A stretch of DNA of 8,841 nt from Pseudomonadota bacterium (lineage in GTDB: Bacteria > Pseudomonadota > Alphaproteobacteria > Sphingomonadales > Sphingomonadaceae). Below are positions 1-5,548 of this stretch, in pieces; the stretch's first letter is position 1; each line of letters starts with the position of its first letter. The notes beneath the pieces were generated by a model. That model saw only the letters and a list, made by a program, of their open reading frames with translations, was not told where the DNA came from and ran no database searches. The stretch is taken from assembly GCA_023423775.1 (NCBI GenBank), contig JAFAEZ010000136.1:1-8841 (forward strand). The letters run 5' to 3'. Made by a program: the position numbers and the translations under genes.

Positions 1-2015
1 ATCTGGAGCAGGCGGCCGTCGCCGCCGCGCACGAAGCGCTCGGGGAAGGCGGCCTCGATCTCCGGCGTAGCGGTCGGGAAACCGGCGATCGGATTGCGGA
101 TGCGGCTGCGGTTATAGTCGGCGTTGAGCGTGAGGTCGGTCTCGCTGAACGGACGCAGGTTGAAGCCGAGCTTCATCACGCGACGGTTGTCGGCGAGCAG
201 GTCCGGATTGCCGCCTTCGATGCGGTTCACGTCAACGGTCTCGCCGCGCGTGAAATCGAACACGCGGACGTTGGGCACGACCGAGACGGGATCGCCGAGC
301 TGCTGGATGCCGGGGGCGCCTTCCTCCTGCGTGAACGAGGCGATCACGCGCAACGGCTGCACGGGCGACCAGTTGAGCCCGAAGCCGTAGGTCTTGAGCG
401 TCCCGAAGTCCGAAAGGTGCTCGACCGCGAAATTGGCGTTGGCGGAGAGGTCGCCGATCGCCGCGAGCACGTCGCGATTGCGCCGCGCGATCGGCACGTC
501 GAAGCTGGCCTGGCCGTTGACGCGGTTGCGCGAGAGATCGCGGACCTGTTCGAAGCCGCCGCGCATCGTCTCGCTGTCGAAGCCGCGCAATTCGCCGCCG
601 AGCTTGAGGCTGGCGGTGATGTTGCCGGCCGGGAGGTTCGCGATGGGCCCGTTGGTGACGAATTCAGCATTGGCGGATTCGTTGACGGAGCGCGAGCGGT
701 CGCGCGGTCCGAACCCGAGGCCGGGGAAGGGGCCGAACGGGTTGAGCGTCGGATCGTTGGCGTCGATCCGCTCCTGGACGCCCGTGAAATCCAGGTTGGT
801 GTCGGTGCTGACGAGGTTGCGGACGCGGTCGTAATTGGCGGTGAACGACCAGCGCCACGGCAGGATGTCGCCGTTCAGCGCGGCGCCGACATGGGCGGTA
901 CGGCTGTCGGATTCGCGGGTGAGCGGCCGCGGTCCCTCGACAAAGCGGTACAGAGCGACGTCGGTGCCGAACGGCGAGAAGGGGTTATCGGCGCCGATCG
1001 TCAGGACGCCCGAAGGAAGGCCGAAGCGGCTCTTGCTCAGCGTCTGCTCGTAGCGGGCGTTGAGCGTCGCGTTGACGTCCCCGAAGATCGTGCGGTTGAT
1101 CGTCCCAGCCACCGAGAAGGCGTCGGTCTCCGGCAGCAAGGTGCGGAAACGGCCATCGTCGGTGACGTTGGGCGTCGCCGAGAACGCGCCGAGTGTGGGC
1201 GCGCCTCCAGCGGCCGAGACCGGTACGCCGGCGACGGTGACGAGCTGGCCGAGCGCCGCGCTGAGCGCCGGGTCGATCTCGTTGCCGAGCGGCGTGCGGG
1301 CGATATTGCCGACGAGGTCGAAGGGGCGCGAGGGCGGGGACTGGATGAGGTCGCGCTCGCTCTCGAACAAAGCGGTGTCGCGCTCGATCTCGGCGTCGAT
1401 GTTCCAGCGGCCGTTGTTGGTGATGCGCAGGATGTTGAGGTCGGCCTCGTAGCTTTGGCGCCCGCCGCCGGTCGCCATGCCGCCCTCGACCTCGGCGGTG
1501 ACGGCGCGGAAGCGCGGCCGCAGCACGAAGTTCACGACGCGCTGGTCGGCCGGATAGCCATATTTCAGCGCGACCTCTTCCGGCATGATGTCGACCCGGA
1601 TGATCGCCTCGGGAGGCAGGTTGCGGATCTCGGAGAAGCCGGAGATGCGCCGGCCGTTGAGCAGGACGACGGGACGGCCGCCGCCGCGCCCGCGGCCGCT
1701 GGTGGTCTGCGGCGCCAGCGCGTCGAGCAATTCGGCGAGGTTGCTGGCCCCGTAGGCGCGGATGTCGCGGCGGTCGAGCTGGAGATCGGGCTTGATGTCG
1801 CCGAGCACGGCGCCGCGCTCGCGCTGGCCGGTTACGACGATTGGCTCGCCGCCTTCCTCCTCGTCAAGATATTCGTCTTCCTGGTCGATCGCCTGTACGG
1901 CCGCGGCGTCCGCGGGCTGCGCCCCATCCCCGACGACGGGTGTCGCCTCCTGCGCGAAAGCGGGCGTGAGTGCGGTGCCGGCGAGCAGCAGGAAAACCAT
2001 GGGGAGGCGCGACAT
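1..2015 (-). CDS. TonB-dependent outer-membrane receptor, C-terminal part beyond the window
   Basis: Outer-membrane active transporter of the TonB-dependent receptor class; the substrate cannot be told. The reading frame runs leftward without a stop off the window edge, giving 671 codons of a protein usually about 900-1000 residues long. Seen in order: a signal peptide with cleavage expected after AFA at residue 21; an acidic linker (about 46-57, EDEYLDEEEGGE); a classical TonB box EPIVVTG (57-63); a plug domain (about 70-167) with the VVLLNGRRI strand (116-124), LPPEAIIRVDIMPEE (133-147) and the VVNFVLRP end (160-167); then alternating beta-barrel strands rich in Tyr, Phe, Asn and Arg. ATG 2015 is preferred because AAGGG lies about 8 bases upstream. 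The in-frame ATG at 2000 lacks a Shine-Dalgarno. A small helix-turn-helix gene lies 98 bases upstream on the same strand. The class is certain; the transported compound is unknown. Confidence 0.93.
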   Translation of the reverse strand, partial: MSRLPMVFLLLAGTALTPAFAQEATPVVGDGAQPADAAAVQAIDQEDEYLDEEEGGEPIVVTGQRERGAVLGDIKPDLQLDRRDIRAYGASNLAELLDALAPQTTSGRGRGGGRPVVLLNGRRISGFSEIRNLPPEAIIRVDIMPEEVALKYGYPADQRVVNFVLRPRFRAVTAEVEGGMATGGGRQSYEADLNILRITNNGRWNIDAEIERDTALFESERDLIQSPPSRPFDLVGNIARTPLGNEIDPALSAALGQLVTVAGVPVSAAGGAPTLGAFSATPNVTDDGRFRTLLPETDAFSVAGTINRTIFGDVNATLNARYEQTLSKSRFGLPSGVLTIGADNPFSPFGTDVALYRFVEGPRPLTRESDSRTAHVGAALNGDILPWRWSFTANYDRVRNLVSTDTNLDFTGVQERIDANDPTLNPFGPFPGLGFGPRDRSRSVNESANAEFVTNGPIANLPAGNITASLKLGGELRGFDSETMRGGFEQVRDLSRNRVNGQASFDVPIARRNRDVLAAIGDLSANANFAVEHLSDFGTLKTYGFGLNWSPVQPLRVIASFTQEEGAPGIQQLGDPVSVVPNVRVFDFTRGETVDVNRIEGGNPDLLADNRRVMKLGFNLRPFSETDLTLNADYNRSRIRNPIAGFPTATPEIEAAFPERFVRGGDGRLLQ

Positions 2016-2039
2016 GAAAAAACCCTTACGCAACTGAAA

Positions 2040-2073
2040 CGGCGTTCCGTTGGAGCATTGCACCTGAACGCCG
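2040..2073. promoter_or_regulatory. Perfect inverted repeat in the leader of the TonB-dependent receptor gene
   Basis: CGGCGTTC (2040-2047) and GAACGCCG (2066-2073) are perfect 8-bp arms around 18 bases. The interior has a second, imperfect symmetry (GGAGC and GCACC around ATT). The element starts 25 bases upstream of the receptor start. It could be an operator for the neighbouring helix-turn-helix protein or an RNA hairpin in the leader. There is no T-run, so it does not look like a plain terminator. Function is inferred from position only. Confidence 0.4.
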
Positions 2074-2087
2074 CTTGTATTGGATGT

Positions 2088-2108
2088 ATCCGGCGGAAAA
2101 TCCCGGAT
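2088..2108. other. Short inverted repeat just after the helix-turn-helix gene
   Basis: ATCCGG (2088-2093) and CCGGAT (2103-2108) flank nine bases, five bases beyond the stop of the leftward helix-turn-helix gene. No T-run follows on either strand, so terminator activity would be weak. It may also be part of the control region of the receptor gene. Confidence 0.25.
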
Positions 2109-2113
2109 CGCGC

Positions 2114-2323
2114 TCAGTAGACGCGGCGCTGCGCGGCGACCAGCATGCGGATGAGCATCGCCACCGGGCGCGGCACGCCGATTTTGCCGTCGAGCCATAG
2201 GCTGACCGAGGAGCGGCTGACGCCGATCGCATTGGCAAGGTCGTTCTGGGTCTTGAGGCCCAGCTTCGTCATCGCCCCTTTCAGCTCTTCCGGAGACATG
2301 AGAGCGAGGCGAGGATCGGACAC
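2114..2323 (-). CDS. Small Cro/XRE-type helix-turn-helix DNA-binding protein
   Basis: A 69-residue protein that is almost entirely one helix-turn-helix domain of the lambda-Cro/XRE fold. Residues 23-45 carry the pattern: LKTQNDLANAIG (Gln26 opening the first helix), then VSRSSVSLWLDGK as recognition helix. The tail (PRPVAMLIRMLVAAQ) looks like a last helix that could pack a dimer. The start is uncertain: GTG 2323 gives 69 residues and ATG 2299 gives 61, and neither has a clear Shine-Dalgarno. It lies on the same strand between the lipoprotein gene (75 bases upstream) and the TonB-dependent receptor gene (98 bases downstream). It may regulate the receptor or itself; that is inference from position. 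An 8-bp palindrome touches the GTG start. There is no effector domain, so any signal sensing would need a partner. Confidence 0.8.
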   Translation of the reverse strand: MSDPRLALMSPEELKGAMTKLGLKTQNDLANAIGVSRSSVSLWLDGKIGVPRPVAMLIRMLVAAQRRVY

Positions 2324-2330
2324 TGTACAG
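2323..2330. promoter_or_regulatory. 8-bp palindrome at the start of the helix-turn-helix gene
   Basis: CTGTACAG is a perfect palindrome whose left base is the first base of the GTG start codon. Cro-like dimers bind such dyads, so autoregulation is possible, but an 8-bp palindrome can occur by chance and this is weak evidence. Confidence 0.2.
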
Positions 2331-2398
2331 AAACCCGGGACGAGGAGCGCGGCGGCAAGACTAGTCGGATTTCCGGGCGGTTGGAAGAGCGCTGCGCG

Positions 2399-2782
2399 TC
2401 ATCCCGAGGCCTTCCGATAGGGCATGAAGGTGCGCAACACGCAGGTCGGCCCGCTCATGCTGCTGCCCGGGTCGATCGCGGTGATGCGGGTACCGCGGCA
2501 GATCCGCCCCGCCAGCGGCTCCACGACCAAAGTGGAATAGCGGTTGAGCCCGGGGCAGGGGCCGTCGAGGCGGCTCACCCACAGAGTGTCGCGTTCGCGA
2601 TAGACGATGGTGCTCGCGTCGACGATGTCGGGCGCCGGCGTCCGCCCCGGCGGCAGGCAGTCCTGCGCCGGTCCGGGGACGCGCGTTGAAAGCTCGCGCG
2701 TCAGCGCGTCCGCCTCGCTCGAAGCGCGCGGGTGCGCGCCGGCACAGGCGGAGAGCAGGATGAGCAGTGGGAGCAGCCGCAT
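2399..2782 (-). CDS. Small cysteine-rich lipoprotein, DUF6491-like
   Basis: A 127-residue envelope lipoprotein. The N-terminus MRLLPLLILLSAC has a lipobox (LSAC) with the lipidated cysteine at residue 13. The mature part has four more cysteines (42, 76, 95, 114), enough for two disulfide bonds in the periplasm. Motifs include QDCLPPGR (40-47), STIVYRERDTLWVSRL (57-72), CPGLNRY (76-82), GRICRGTRI (92-100) and CVLRTFMPY (114-122). The spacing of the cysteines around a hydrophobic strand and a late C-x4-F-x-P resembles the sphingomonad family DUF6491; I give this from memory at moderate confidence. ATG 2782 is supported by GAAGGA about 8 bases upstream. Biochemical function is unknown. It is the first gene of a leftward run with the helix-turn-helix and receptor genes, though 75- and 98-base gaps make a single operon uncertain. 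Confidence 0.8.
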   Translation of the reverse strand: MRLLPLLILLSACAGAHPRASSEADALTRELSTRVPGPAQDCLPPGRTPAPDIVDASTIVYRERDTLWVSRLDGPCPGLNRYSTLVVEPLAGRICRGTRITAIDPGSSMSGPTCVLRTFMPYRKASG

Positions 2783-2912
2783 ATTCGGGTTCCTTCGGCG
2801 CTAATCGGTTGGAAACGCATGGAAGCTATGGTTCGACGCAGCACAGGGGGGAGCCGCGGTTCGGGGTTTTTTCTGTATTGTGCGCTGCAACACCGTGGGT
2901 AAATTAACCATC
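2783..2912. promoter_or_regulatory. Divergent intergenic region
   Basis: This interval separates the leftward lipoprotein gene from the rightward membrane-protein gene, so it should hold both promoters. I could not find a convincing -35/-10 pair for either direction. The visible features are a G-rich tract followed by TTTTTT (about 2861-2872) and a CtrA-like half-site at 2904-2911. Confidence 0.5.
2904..2911 (+). promoter_or_regulatory. CtrA-like half-site TTAACCAT
   Basis: TTAACCAT matches the 8-mer half-site known for the alphaproteobacterial cell-cycle regulator CtrA. It sits one base before the chosen ATG at 2913. There is no second half-site at the usual spacing, so binding is speculative. 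Confidence 0.2.
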
Positions 2913-3392
2913 ATGAGTCCCGTCGATACCAGCATCATCGAGAAGATCTATTCGCCGGTCGCCGGCTGGGTCAGCCATCGTTTCGGCCTCGATCAGTGGC
3001 GCCTGTCGATCGAGTGCCTCAACGGCACCGTAGCCTTCTATCTTGCCGGCGTCGCGCTGACGATCGCCGGCAAGGGGCTGAACGACGCCATCTTCGCCGA
3101 TCTGCTCGCCGCGTTCATCTGGCTGGCATTCATGGGCGGCGTCCGTCGCGCCGCCTATCGGCAGGCGGGATCCTCGCTCGGCCGGCAGACCGCCCGCATG
3201 GGGGAATCGGTGTTCCGCCACATTCTGCTCGGCCTGCTGCCGCTGAGCATCTGGTATGCCGATCAGCTCGACAATCTCTGCCACACCGCCTCTTTGGTGC
3301 TGTTCATCTCGCACCTTTACTTCAAGGCGTGCGACATGCCGCCGCCGCGGCGCAAGCAGGCACGGGCGCTTGCATTCGGCCACGCCCGCTGA
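2913..3392 (+). CDS. Small multi-pass inner-membrane protein, function unknown
   Basis: A 159-residue protein I do not recognise. Hydrophobic stretches at about 36-53, 59-76, 100-115 and 122-137 suggest four membrane segments in two pairs, with a basic loop between them (VRRAAYRQ, 77-84) and a basic C-terminal tail (PPPRRKQAR) after the motif FKACDMPPP (137-145). By charge, both loops and the tail should face the cytoplasm. The start is uncertain: GTG 2880, GTG 2895 and ATG 2913 are in frame. I chose ATG because the extra upstream residues look unlike a signal or a helix, but there is no strong Shine-Dalgarno. It is divergent from the lipoprotein gene, and a possible terminator follows, so it is probably transcribed alone. 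Small membrane proteins of this sort recur in sphingomonads without assigned function. Confidence 0.75.
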   Translation: MSPVDTSIIEKIYSPVAGWVSHRFGLDQWRLSIECLNGTVAFYLAGVALTIAGKGLNDAIFADLLAAFIWLAFMGGVRRAAYRQAGSSLGRQTARMGESVFRHILLGLLPLSIWYADQLDNLCHTASLVLFISHLYFKACDMPPPRRKQARALAFGHAR

Positions 3393-3427
3393 CGACAGTC
3401 GGCCGGGGGCATTGCTCTAGTATAAGG

Positions 3428-3459
3428 CGGCGGGAGTGACGCCTGCCCGCCGATCATTT
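3428..3459 (+). terminator. Possible terminator of the small membrane-protein gene
   Basis: CGGCGGG (3428-3434) and CCCGCCG (3446-3452) form a perfect 7-bp GC stem with an 11-base loop, followed by ATCATTT. It begins 36 bases after the stop at 3392. The T-run is short, so this is moderate evidence. Confidence 0.45.
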
Positions 3460-3472
3460 CGTGCCCGGCACA

Positions 3473-3500
3473 GGAACAAATCGCCCGTCCAGTGCGTCTT
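3473..3500 (+). promoter_or_regulatory. Candidate EcfG-type general-stress promoter
   Basis: GGAAC (3473-3477), 17 bases, then CGTCTT (3495-3500). The alphaproteobacterial general-stress sigma factor EcfG recognises GGAAC, 16-17 bases, then CGTT; here three of the four -10 bases match. It lies 56 bases upstream of a GlsB-family gene, a family linked to stress, which fits. The alternative is a chance match; a sigma-70-like promoter is not evident in the same interval. Confidence 0.5.
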
Positions 3501-3541
3501 GATGATCAGGCCGCGACCGAAACGCTCGGCCGCAACAGATC

Positions 3542-3548
3542 AGAGGAG
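3542..3548 (+). promoter_or_regulatory. Ribosome binding site that fixes the GlsB-family start
   Basis: AGAGGAG ends seven bases before ATG 3556. The frame is open upstream to about 3436, but this site and the family's usual length of about 80-90 residues place the start at 3556. Confidence 0.8.
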
Positions 3549-3555
3549 TAACGCC

Positions 3556-3825
3556 ATGGGTCTCATCTTAGCACTTATCATTGGTGGCATTATCGGCTGG
3601 CTGGCGAGCATCGTCATGCGCACCGATGCCCAGCAGGGTATCTTCCTCAACATCGTGGTCGGCATCATCGGTTCGCTGCTCGGCGCCGTTCTGCTCGGGC
3701 CGCTGCTCGGCGGCGGCAGCATCATGAGCGGCGCGCTCGACCTGCGTTCGCTGCTGGTCGCCTTCCTGGGCGCGATCATCCTGCTCGCGATCGTCAACCT
3801 GTTCCGTCGCGGCACCGTCCGCTAA
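3556..3825 (+). CDS. GlsB/YeaQ/YmgE family stress-response membrane protein
   Basis: An 89-residue inner-membrane protein of the transglycosylase-associated (GlsB/YeaQ/YmgE) family. The start MGLILALIIGGIIGWLASIVM is the family signature, with the glycine-rich first membrane helix (GGIIGWLAS). A second helix follows (NIVVGIIGSLLGAVLLG, about residues 33-49) and a third (LLVAFLGAIILLAIVNLF, about 67-84), ending in a basic tail RRGTVR. Members are linked to stress such as acid or osmotic shock, but the molecular activity is not established. A good Shine-Dalgarno and a strong downstream terminator mark it as a single-gene transcript. A candidate EcfG-type promoter lies upstream, suggesting general-stress control. 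Family assignment is firm; the role is inferred. Confidence 0.93.
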   Translation: MGLILALIIGGIIGWLASIVMRTDAQQGIFLNIVVGIIGSLLGAVLLGPLLGGGSIMSGALDLRSLLVAFLGAIILLAIVNLFRRGTVR

Positions 3826-3847
3826 TCGGAGCATCGCTTTCAATGAG

Positions 3848-3876
3848 AGCCCCGGCCGGCGACGGCCGGGGCTTTT
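3848..3876 (+). terminator. Strong intrinsic terminator of the GlsB-family gene
   Basis: AGCCCCGGCCG (3848-3858) pairs perfectly with CGGCCGGGGCT (3863-3873) across a GCGA tetraloop of the stable GNRA type, followed by TTTT. It lies 22 bases after the stop codon. Confidence 0.92.
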
Positions 3877-3891
3877 GCGTGTCCGGTTTTC

Positions 3892-3909
3892 CGCCGGTTG
3901 TGACCGGCG
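3892..3909. other. 7-bp inverted repeat upstream of the DUF423 gene
   Basis: CGCCGGT (3892-3898) and ACCGGCG (3903-3909) flank TGTG, 24 bases before ATG 3933. No T-run follows. It could affect the promoter or leader of the DUF423 gene, or be a by-product of the CCGG-rich composition here. Confidence 0.25.
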
Positions 3910-3932
3910 CCGGCGGGCGCTAAGCGGGCCCG

Positions 3933-4304
3933 ATGACCGCGCAACGTCCCATCCTCGTCGCCGGAAGCCTTCTCGCCATGCTGGGCGTCGCGCTCGGCGC
4001 ATTCGGTGCGCATGGCCTGCGTGCCCTACTCGATCCGGCTGCGCTCGGCTGGTGGCATACGGCCGTGCAGTGGCAGATGTGGCACGCGCTCGCGCTGGTC
4101 GCGCTGGCGATGGCGCAGCCCCCGATGGGCCGGCCCGCTGCCTTGCTCGCGATCGGCACGCTGGTCTTTTCCGGGTCGCTTTATCTGATGGCGCTCACCG
4201 GCGCGCGCTGGCTTGGCATGGTGACCCCGCTCGGCGGATTTCTCATGATCGCCGCCTGGGCGATGGTCGCCTGGAGCGCGTGGCGCGGGGCCGCGCCTCG
4301 TTGA
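3933..4304 (+). CDS. DUF423 family small membrane protein
   Basis: A 123-residue inner-membrane protein of the DUF423 family (relative of E. coli YgdD), of unknown activity. Family marks are GAFGAHGLRALLDP (22-35), a Trp/His-rich segment WHTAVQWQMWHALALVALA (41-59), GSLYLMALTGARWLG (81-95) and TPLGGFLMIAAW (97-108). Four membrane helices are expected: about residues 8-25, 48-62, 69-89 and 96-116. ATG 3933 is the only reasonable start, as GAFGAHG must be close to the N-terminus. There is no clear Shine-Dalgarno; the -10-like TAAGCG at 3921 is poor, so initiation signals are unclear. It sits after a strong terminator and so needs its own promoter. It converges on the chemoreceptor-like gene with only six bases between the stop codons and no terminator between them. 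Confidence 0.92.
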   Translation: MTAQRPILVAGSLLAMLGVALGAFGAHGLRALLDPAALGWWHTAVQWQMWHALALVALAMAQPPMGRPAALLAIGTLVFSGSLYLMALTGARWLGMVTPLGGFLMIAAWAMVAWSAWRGAAPR

Positions 4305-4310
4305 TCGCGC

Positions 4311-5351
4311 TCAGGCCGCGTTCGCCTGCGGGACGGTCGCGAACTTGTGCTCGACCACGCAGGTGAGATTGAGCGAGTTGCGGCCGCCGCGATCGTCCGC
4401 GTCGGCGAAGGCCACGACCCGGTCCGCATAGGAGATCGTGCCGCGGGCGCTGCGCCCTTCGGGGAGCGGATAATGTTTGCCGAATTCGGACGGCGCGGTC
4501 GAGGCGACGATGCGGCCGCCATGCTCCATGATGCGGATCGTGGCCGCGCGCAGGTCCTTGTCGGCCCCCGAAAGCAGGGTGTCGAGCTTGTCGACCGCGT
4601 TGCGGTCCCAATCATATTCCAGATAGAGGCAGCCCTCCGCCGGACGCCCGTCATTTTCGAGCTGGCGGATGCCGCAGGCGAAGATCAACACGCGGCGCCC
4701 GCCGGCATAGGGATTTTCCCAGACCGCGTCGGTGAACCAGTCGTCGACCGATCGGCTCTCGATCACATTGTTGAACTGGGGCTCGTTGCTGAGGTCGAGG
4801 CCGAGGATGGCGCTGCGCGGATCGGCCGATCCGATCACGCGGCCGGCGCGGGTGGCGATCATCGCGTTCACATAATGGGGCGAGAAGCGCATCGCCGCCC
4901 GCAGCCTGTCCTCGGCGCGCGTCACGACCGCCGGATCGTCGGGCGTGCGCACCGCGGCCAGGATGTCGGCGTCGGTCGCGAGGATGCGAATGTCGCCGCT
5001 GCGGGCATAGACGTTGCGGGCAAATGCGGTGACGGTCGCAAAGGCGAAATCGGACAGGCGGCTGCCCTCGATATCCTCGACCAGGCTGTCGGCGATCTCG
5101 GCGCCGGTCTTCAGCCGGTCGATCACGAGCTTGCGGAAATCGGTGGAGGCGCCGCGGGCCTGTCCGGCCAGCGCTTTCACTTCCTGCGCGACGACGGCGA
5201 AGCCGCGGCCGGCCTCGCCGGAGCGGGCGGCCTCGATCGTGGCGTTGAGAGCCAGGAAATTGGTCTGCTTGGCGATCTGCTCATTGGCCTCGGCGAAGCG
5301 GCCGACCTCGCTCTCGAGCTGATCGAGCAGCGCCTTGATGCGTCTCGGCAT
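4311..5351 (-). CDS. Soluble chemoreceptor-like protein: N-terminal MCP signalling tip, C-terminal Cache-like sensor
   Basis: A 346-residue protein with the kinase-control tip of methyl-accepting chemotaxis proteins, the part that contacts CheA and CheW. Residues 26-62 read IAKQTNFLALNATIEAAR, then SGEAGRGFAVVAQEVKALA; the conserved Glu40, Arg43, Glu46, Arg49 and Phe51 are kept. Residues 1-25 give only a short incoming helix, and 65-120 continue as helix. From about 100 to 330 the protein resembles a double Cache sensor: a long first helix, NAMIATRAGRVIGS (162-175), DDWFTDAVWENPYAGGRRVL (203-222), GCLYLEYDW (240-248) and, later, IMEHGGRIVASTAP. There is no signal peptide, membrane helix or HAMP domain, so it should be cytoplasmic. 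The order is inverted from the usual sensor-then-signalling layout, and the hairpin is much shorter than in standard receptors. ATG 5351 follows AAGG at six bases. No che genes lie nearby. The sensor class is inferred by eye. Confidence 0.88.
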   Translation of the reverse strand: MPRRIKALLDQLESEVGRFAEANEQIAKQTNFLALNATIEAARSGEAGRGFAVVAQEVKALAGQARGASTDFRKLVIDRLKTGAEIADSLVEDIEGSRLSDFAFATVTAFARNVYARSGDIRILATDADILAAVRTPDDPAVVTRAEDRLRAAMRFSPHYVNAMIATRAGRVIGSADPRSAILGLDLSNEPQFNNVIESRSVDDWFTDAVWENPYAGGRRVLIFACGIRQLENDGRPAEGCLYLEYDWDRNAVDKLDTLLSGADKDLRAATIRIMEHGGRIVASTAPSEFGKHYPLPEGRSARGTISYADRVVAFADADDRGGRNSLNLTCVVEHKFATVPQANAA

Positions 5352-5365
5352 ATTTGCCTTGTCCT

Positions 5366-5410
5366 CCCCCCTGAAAGGCAGCCTGCTAGGGGCAATAACC
5401 TAAAGGGGGG
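5366..5410 (-). promoter_or_regulatory. Leader hairpin overlapping the ribosome-binding region of the chemoreceptor-like gene
   Basis: CCCCCCT (5366-5372) and AGGGGGG (5404-5410) are perfect arms, with GG (5377-5378) and CC (5399-5400) able to pair inside. In the leftward transcript the 3' arm reads AGGGGGG and runs straight into AGGACAAGG before the start codon, so folding would press on the ribosome-binding region. This is a candidate translational control hairpin, without experimental support. Confidence 0.4.
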
Positions 5411-5416
5411 TTAACC

Positions 5417-5430
5417 AGCGCCACGGCGCT
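5417..5430. other. Compact dyad between the chemoreceptor-like and Gly/Tyr-rich protein genes
   Basis: AGCGCC (5417-5422) and GGCGCT (5425-5430) are separated by AC, right after the palindrome GGTTAACC (5409-5416). The two-base spacer suits a protein-binding dyad better than an RNA hairpin. No function can be assigned. Confidence 0.25.
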
Positions 5431-5534
5431 CGTGCGGGCGACCGCTTTTCATGAACGGGAGCCGACAATCCGGTTCAGCATCGTCTCACGGCCGATGTCG
5501 TAGAAACCCTGCAAGCCCAATGATTTGCGGGCCT

Positions 5535-5543
5535 TAAGGAGGT
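5535..5543 (+). promoter_or_regulatory. Near-perfect Shine-Dalgarno
   Basis: TAAGGAGGT is fully complementary to the 16S rRNA tail and ends five bases before ATG 5549. It fixes the start there rather than at the in-frame TTG 5525 and predicts high translation. Confidence 0.85.
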
Positions 5544-5548
5544 TTGCC

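Noticed and set aside
417..2120. Long rightward open frame of 567 codons opposite the TonB-dependent receptor gene
   Set aside because: It is an antisense shadow produced by high GC at third positions; the leftward frame has a signal peptide, TonB box and plug motifs, while this one has no recognisable domain and repetitive Ala/Glu/Arg/Val composition.
2783..2912. sigma-70 promoter with TATTGT (2876-2881) as -10
   Set aside because: No acceptable -35 at 16-18 bases upstream.
4347..5414. Rightward open frame of 355 codons opposite the chemoreceptor-like gene
   Set aside because: Antisense shadow; the leftward frame contains the MCP tip motif and a ribosome-binding site.
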